Shown in pieces: positions 61,786-64,000 of a stretch of DNA of 64,000 nucleotides (within the stretch, counting starts at the first letter, position 1; every line of letters begins with the position of its first letter). The notes under the pieces are model-generated. The model had not been told where the DNA came from. It worked only from the letters and a program-made list of their open reading frames with translations, and ran no database searches. The stretch is from Pricia antarctica (GTDB lineage Bacteria > Bacteroidota > Bacteroidia > Flavobacteriales > Flavobacteriaceae), in assembly GCA_011050085.1 (NCBI GenBank), contig DRGL01000048.1, forward strand, positions 1 to 64,000. The letters are read 5' to 3'. Made by a program: the position numbers and the translations under genes.

Positions 61786-61793
61786 TACTTTTG
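61786..61793 (+). promoter_or_regulatory. Possible -7 element of the NAD(P)H-binding protein gene
   Basis: TACTTTTG matches TAnnTTTG and is 24 bases before the ATG at 61818. No TTG is present 17-23 bases upstream. The rest of the gap 61513-61785 shows nothing. Confidence 0.4.
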
Positions 61794-61817
61794 CACAAAC
61801 CATAAAAATTATACGAC

Positions 61818-62447
61818 ATGCATAATATATTAGTTGCAGGTGCCCATGGTGCCGTAGGAAAAAAGATTATTGCTTTATTGAACGCTTCGCAATATTTCAC
61901 GCCCATAGCTATGGTGCGTAAGGAGGAATACCTTAACGATTTTAAAAAGCAAAACATAAAAGCGGTTATGGCAGATTTGACCGGTGATTTAACCCATGCT
62001 TTTAAAAATATAGACAAGGTTATATTCGCAGCGGGTTCTGGTGGAGATGCTGTTATAGAAGTCGATCAAGAAGGTGCGAAAAAATGTATAGATGAAGCTA
62101 AAAAGGCCGGCGTTAATAAATTTGTTATGCTTAGTTCTTTGGGAGCGGATAATCCTGAAGATGCGGATGACCTAAAAGAGTATTTAAAGGCAAAACATAA
62201 TGCTGATGAATATTTGAAGCAGAGTGGACTAAATTATAGTATAGTAAGGCCAGGCACCCTTAATGATAACAAAGGAACGGAGAAAATTAAATTGGCAATC
62301 AAATTATCGGAAAAGGGTGAAATCAGTCGAGATGATGTAGCACAGACTCTGGTACGTTCACTTCATGATGAGGCACCGAATAATGTAACTTTCGAAATCA
62401 TACAAGGTGATACCCCCATCGGTAAAGCTTTTGAAAATATCGGTTAA
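61818..62447 (+). CDS. NAD(P)H-binding atypical SDR (NmrA-like)
   Basis: This 209-residue protein has the atypical SDR cofactor motif AGAHGAVGKKI (7-17) and the segments DKVIFAAGSGGDA, KFVMLSSLGADNPED and SGLNYSIVRPGTLND. It resembles YwnB-type NAD(P)-binding proteins, in which the Tyr-Lys pair of classical SDRs is missing; many act as redox sensors or quinone or flavin reductases. Cytoplasmic; substrate unknown. Single gene, followed 49 bases later by the zinc-ribbon gene. Confidence 0.87.
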   Translation: MHNILVAGAHGAVGKKIIALLNASQYFTPIAMVRKEEYLNDFKKQNIKAVMADLTGDLTHAFKNIDKVIFAAGSGGDAVIEVDQEGAKKCIDEAKKAGVNKFVMLSSLGADNPEDADDLKEYLKAKHNADEYLKQSGLNYSIVRPGTLNDNKGTEKIKLAIKLSEKGEISRDDVAQTLVRSLHDEAPNNVTFEIIQGDTPIGKAFENIG

Positions 62448-62496
62448 AGGTAGTGCCGTGGATTTTGTACCGTATTTTCATTGAAAAAACTAGGCT

Positions 62497-62802
62497 ATGG
62501 CTGGAACATCTTATATAAAATGTCCCCAATGTAAAGCGATGAACTTGAATCGTGATTATTGCCAATCTTGTGGTGCGTTAATAAATGCGCACTTACAAAG
62601 AGAACTTGAGAGGCAAACGCGAGCCAAAGCAAAAGAGGAAATACCGAAACAACCTAATGCAATAACCGTCTTTTTTGAAAAGGCAACCAATCATCCCATG
62701 TTACCGGTACGTTTGGTTGCCAAATTTTTCTATTCTATCTGGGCAATTGTAATATCGATAGGTACGCTTTTGGCATTTCTGTTTAGTTATGTAGCTGCCT
62801 AG
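62497..62802 (+). CDS. Small zinc-ribbon membrane protein
   Basis: This 101-residue protein starts with a four-Cys zinc ribbon (C9, C12, C22, C25 in KCPQC and YCQSCG), has a basic amphipathic helix (LQRELERQTRAKAKEE), and ends in one membrane helix (about 79-100: YSIWAIVISIGTLLAFLFSYV). The ribbon should be cytosolic. It is 22 bases before the next gene and probably in an operon with it. No defined function. Confidence 0.72.
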   Translation: MAGTSYIKCPQCKAMNLNRDYCQSCGALINAHLQRELERQTRAKAKEEIPKQPNAITVFFEKATNHPMLPVRLVAKFFYSIWAIVISIGTLLAFLFSYVAA

Positions 62803-62824
62803 TAATTTTATTAGAACGATTCCA

Positions 62825-63322
62825 ATGGCCATACCAAAATTAAATCTACCGGCCTTAACTGTATTTTACTTTCCCGCATTCGTCACTCTTGGGACTCTCG
62901 TGTATATCTTGCAAAACGCAGGTGTCAGGCTTCATCCTCTTATACATAATTACCTTAATGATTTACTATGCATGCCGATTGTACTTTTTACATGCCAGTA
63001 TGTGCTGCGAAAACTAAAAAGTGATAATCGAATAGAGATACCTTTGAGATTAGTTGTATTGCTTACCATAGGGTATGCCCTATTCTTTGAATATTATTTA
63101 CCCCAAGTTCAGGATCGCTATACCGCAGATTACATCGATGTCATATTATATTTTACGGGTGCTGTATTTTTTTATTTTGTTGAACGGAAAATGAATAGTA
63201 AAACGGAATCTATGGGAGTATGTGAACTAAAAACCCTCGGTCATAATCCCAAAGTAAAACCAAAACTAACGTTCGAAGAACTATCATCTTCCAAATCTGA
63301 ATCGAATTTTATAATCGAATAG
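62825..63322 (+). CDS. Integral membrane protein (small flavobacterial family)
   Basis: This 165-residue protein has about four helices: LTVFYFPAFVTLGTLVYILQ, YLNDLLCMPIVLFTCQYVL, LRLVVLLTIGYALFFEYYL and YIDVILYFTGAVFFYFVE. The short loops HNYLNDLLCMP and TADYIDV are conserved in a family that some databases call magnesium citrate secondary transporter; I see no transport motif. The last about 27 residues lie beyond the usual end of the family and overlap the convergent DUF481 gene. The overlap is 82 bases. Confidence 0.65.
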   Translation: MAIPKLNLPALTVFYFPAFVTLGTLVYILQNAGVRLHPLIHNYLNDLLCMPIVLFTCQYVLRKLKSDNRIEIPLRLVVLLTIGYALFFEYYLPQVQDRYTADYIDVILYFTGAVFFYFVERKMNSKTESMGVCELKTLGHNPKVKPKLTFEELSSSKSESNFIIE

Positions 63323-64000
63323 TTATAAAGGGCTGTCACGCTAATTTTTTGGGTTAAAGGTATTTCGGCCTTGAATTGACTTAGTATTCTGTTATTTGAA
63401 ATTTTTTTGTACAAGGGTTGAAAATACAGCGTTCCGGTAAGTGCCAGATTTAATTTAGGGAAGGTTCGATTTAAGGAAAGATAACTGCTATTTCTGTGGT
63501 TGTAAAACTTTATATCTGGAGCACCAATGGTTTCAACCTCGTACATGTATGAGTTACCAAAGTATGCCAATGTTGTTTCTGTGGCTATAAATCGAAAGCG
63601 AAGCCCTGCTCCCACCAAATCTCGTTGTGTTATGGTTAACTTTTGATTATTTTGACTTTGAACAAAAGCTTCCGCCCTTACTAATGCGGTAAGTTTTCGA
63701 TTGTAGCGCGCGTGAGCGAACCATGAGTTCTGAAAATCCTCATCCTTTGAACGAATTAGATTAGCATTCCCAACGAGAAAATAAATACTCCTTAAATCTT
63801 TGGATTTAAACTGTACGCTAGTATTTGCACCCACTTGTAAGATATACGACCCATTGTTATCGGTGTAATTAAATAGCAAATCACTATTGAGTACGAACCT
63901 TAAGGAATCGGTATGCATACGCTTTGATTCGATGTTGACCAATTGCGCCTGCAGTGCAATACCGGTAAACATACATGCTACAGAAATAACCGTTTGGATT
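63241..64000 (-). CDS. DUF481 outer-membrane protein (5' end beyond the window)
   Basis: The visible 253 residues are a beta-rich barrel (ESKRMHTDSLRFVLNSDLLFNY, TLAYFGNSYMYEVETIG, LYFQPLYKKISNNRILSQ, ending NVSFGFTLGL) consistent with DUF481/YdiY-type outer-membrane proteins. The frame stays open to base 64000 and reads a signal-peptide-like VISVACMFTGIALQAQ there, so the ATG lies outside the window and the one at 63972 is internal. Its 3' end overlaps the convergent membrane protein gene by 82 bases. Function unknown. Confidence 0.75.
   Translation of the reverse strand, partial: IQTVISVACMFTGIALQAQLVNIESKRMHTDSLRFVLNSDLLFNYTDNNGSYILQVGANTSVQFKSKDLRSIYFLVGNANLIRSKDEDFQNSWFAHARYNRKLTALVRAEAFVQSQNNQKLTITQRDLVGAGLRFRFIATETTLAYFGNSYMYEVETIGAPDIKFYNHRNSSYLSLNRTFPKLNLALTGTLYFQPLYKKISNNRILSQFKAEIPLTQKISVTALYNYSIIKFDSDLEDDSSSNVSFGFTLGL

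Noticed and set aside
1-64000. tRNA, rRNA, CRISPR arrays, insertion sequences or prophage
   Set aside because: No cloverleaf-like gene, rRNA stretch, regularly spaced repeat array, transposase, integrase or phage structural protein was recognised on either strand by eye.

Overview
The window looks like chromosomal DNA of a marine member of the Flavobacteriaceae (Bacteroidota). The basis is low to moderate GC with AT-rich intergenic gaps, promoters of the TTG / TAnnTTTG type instead of E. coli-like ones, starts without clear Shine-Dalgarno sequences, and a family content typical of that group: CarboxypepD-like TonB receptor, LytTR regulator with 2TM proteins, RprXY-like two-component pair, BamD-RpoZ-CoaBC-DUF4835 cluster, LETM1-related protein, DUF4331 proteins and an NTQ-type rhodopsin. 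I saw no tRNA, rRNA, CRISPR array, phage or insertion sequence. Genus cannot be decided from the sequence alone.

Layout. 1-310: a perfect 125-bp inverted repeat carries a second, truncated copy of the 3' end of a glycosyltransferase gene; it may be a contig-end artefact or a real inverted duplication. 1.0-7.1 kb: envelope genes (DUF547 protein, POTRA-less Omp85 barrel, TPR lipoprotein, two DUF4331 proteins) and two tiny related membrane proteins absent from a simple ORF list. 7.1-13.7 kb: LETM1-related protein, then a minus-strand operon-like array of a secreted repeat protein with a premature amber codon, a histidine kinase fused to a 2TM domain, two free-standing 2TM proteins and a LytTR regulator, followed by a decayed TonB-dependent receptor. 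13.8-29.4 kb: housekeeping block (FAD dehydrogenase, CpsB-like phosphatase, RprXY-like pair, coaE, YbbR protein, GT2, fabI, recN, DUF4835/porD, coaBC, rpoZ, bamD, dapA). 29.4-42.2 kb: 5'-nucleotidase split into two genes, membrane protein, NDH-2, universal stress protein, SDR, SLC13 permease.

42.2-63.3 kb is an accessory-looking stretch rich in small stress-type and membrane proteins: PepSY-like secreted proteins, an acidic-repeat lipoprotein, PA2169-type bundle, Pmp3, DUF421, AI-2E, YihY, a GH13 enzyme, UmuD-like/UmuC, a PfpI-like protein and a lone receiver. Many are single genes closed by strong hairpin terminators.

The most notable locus is the minus-strand operon 50560-47683: a microbial rhodopsin with the motif N98-T102-Q109 and K235 (the inward chloride-pump class), a DUF2254 membrane protein starting 3 bases after it, and a Brp/Blh-type beta-carotene dioxygenase overlapping the DUF2254 gene. 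The dioxygenase should supply retinal; the role of the DUF2254 protein is unknown, and its tight coupling suggests a part in the light-driven ion system. A second notable locus is the UmuD-like/UmuC operon, in which the UmuD-like protein lacks both residues of the Ser-Lys protease dyad and the promoter is overlapped by a palindrome.
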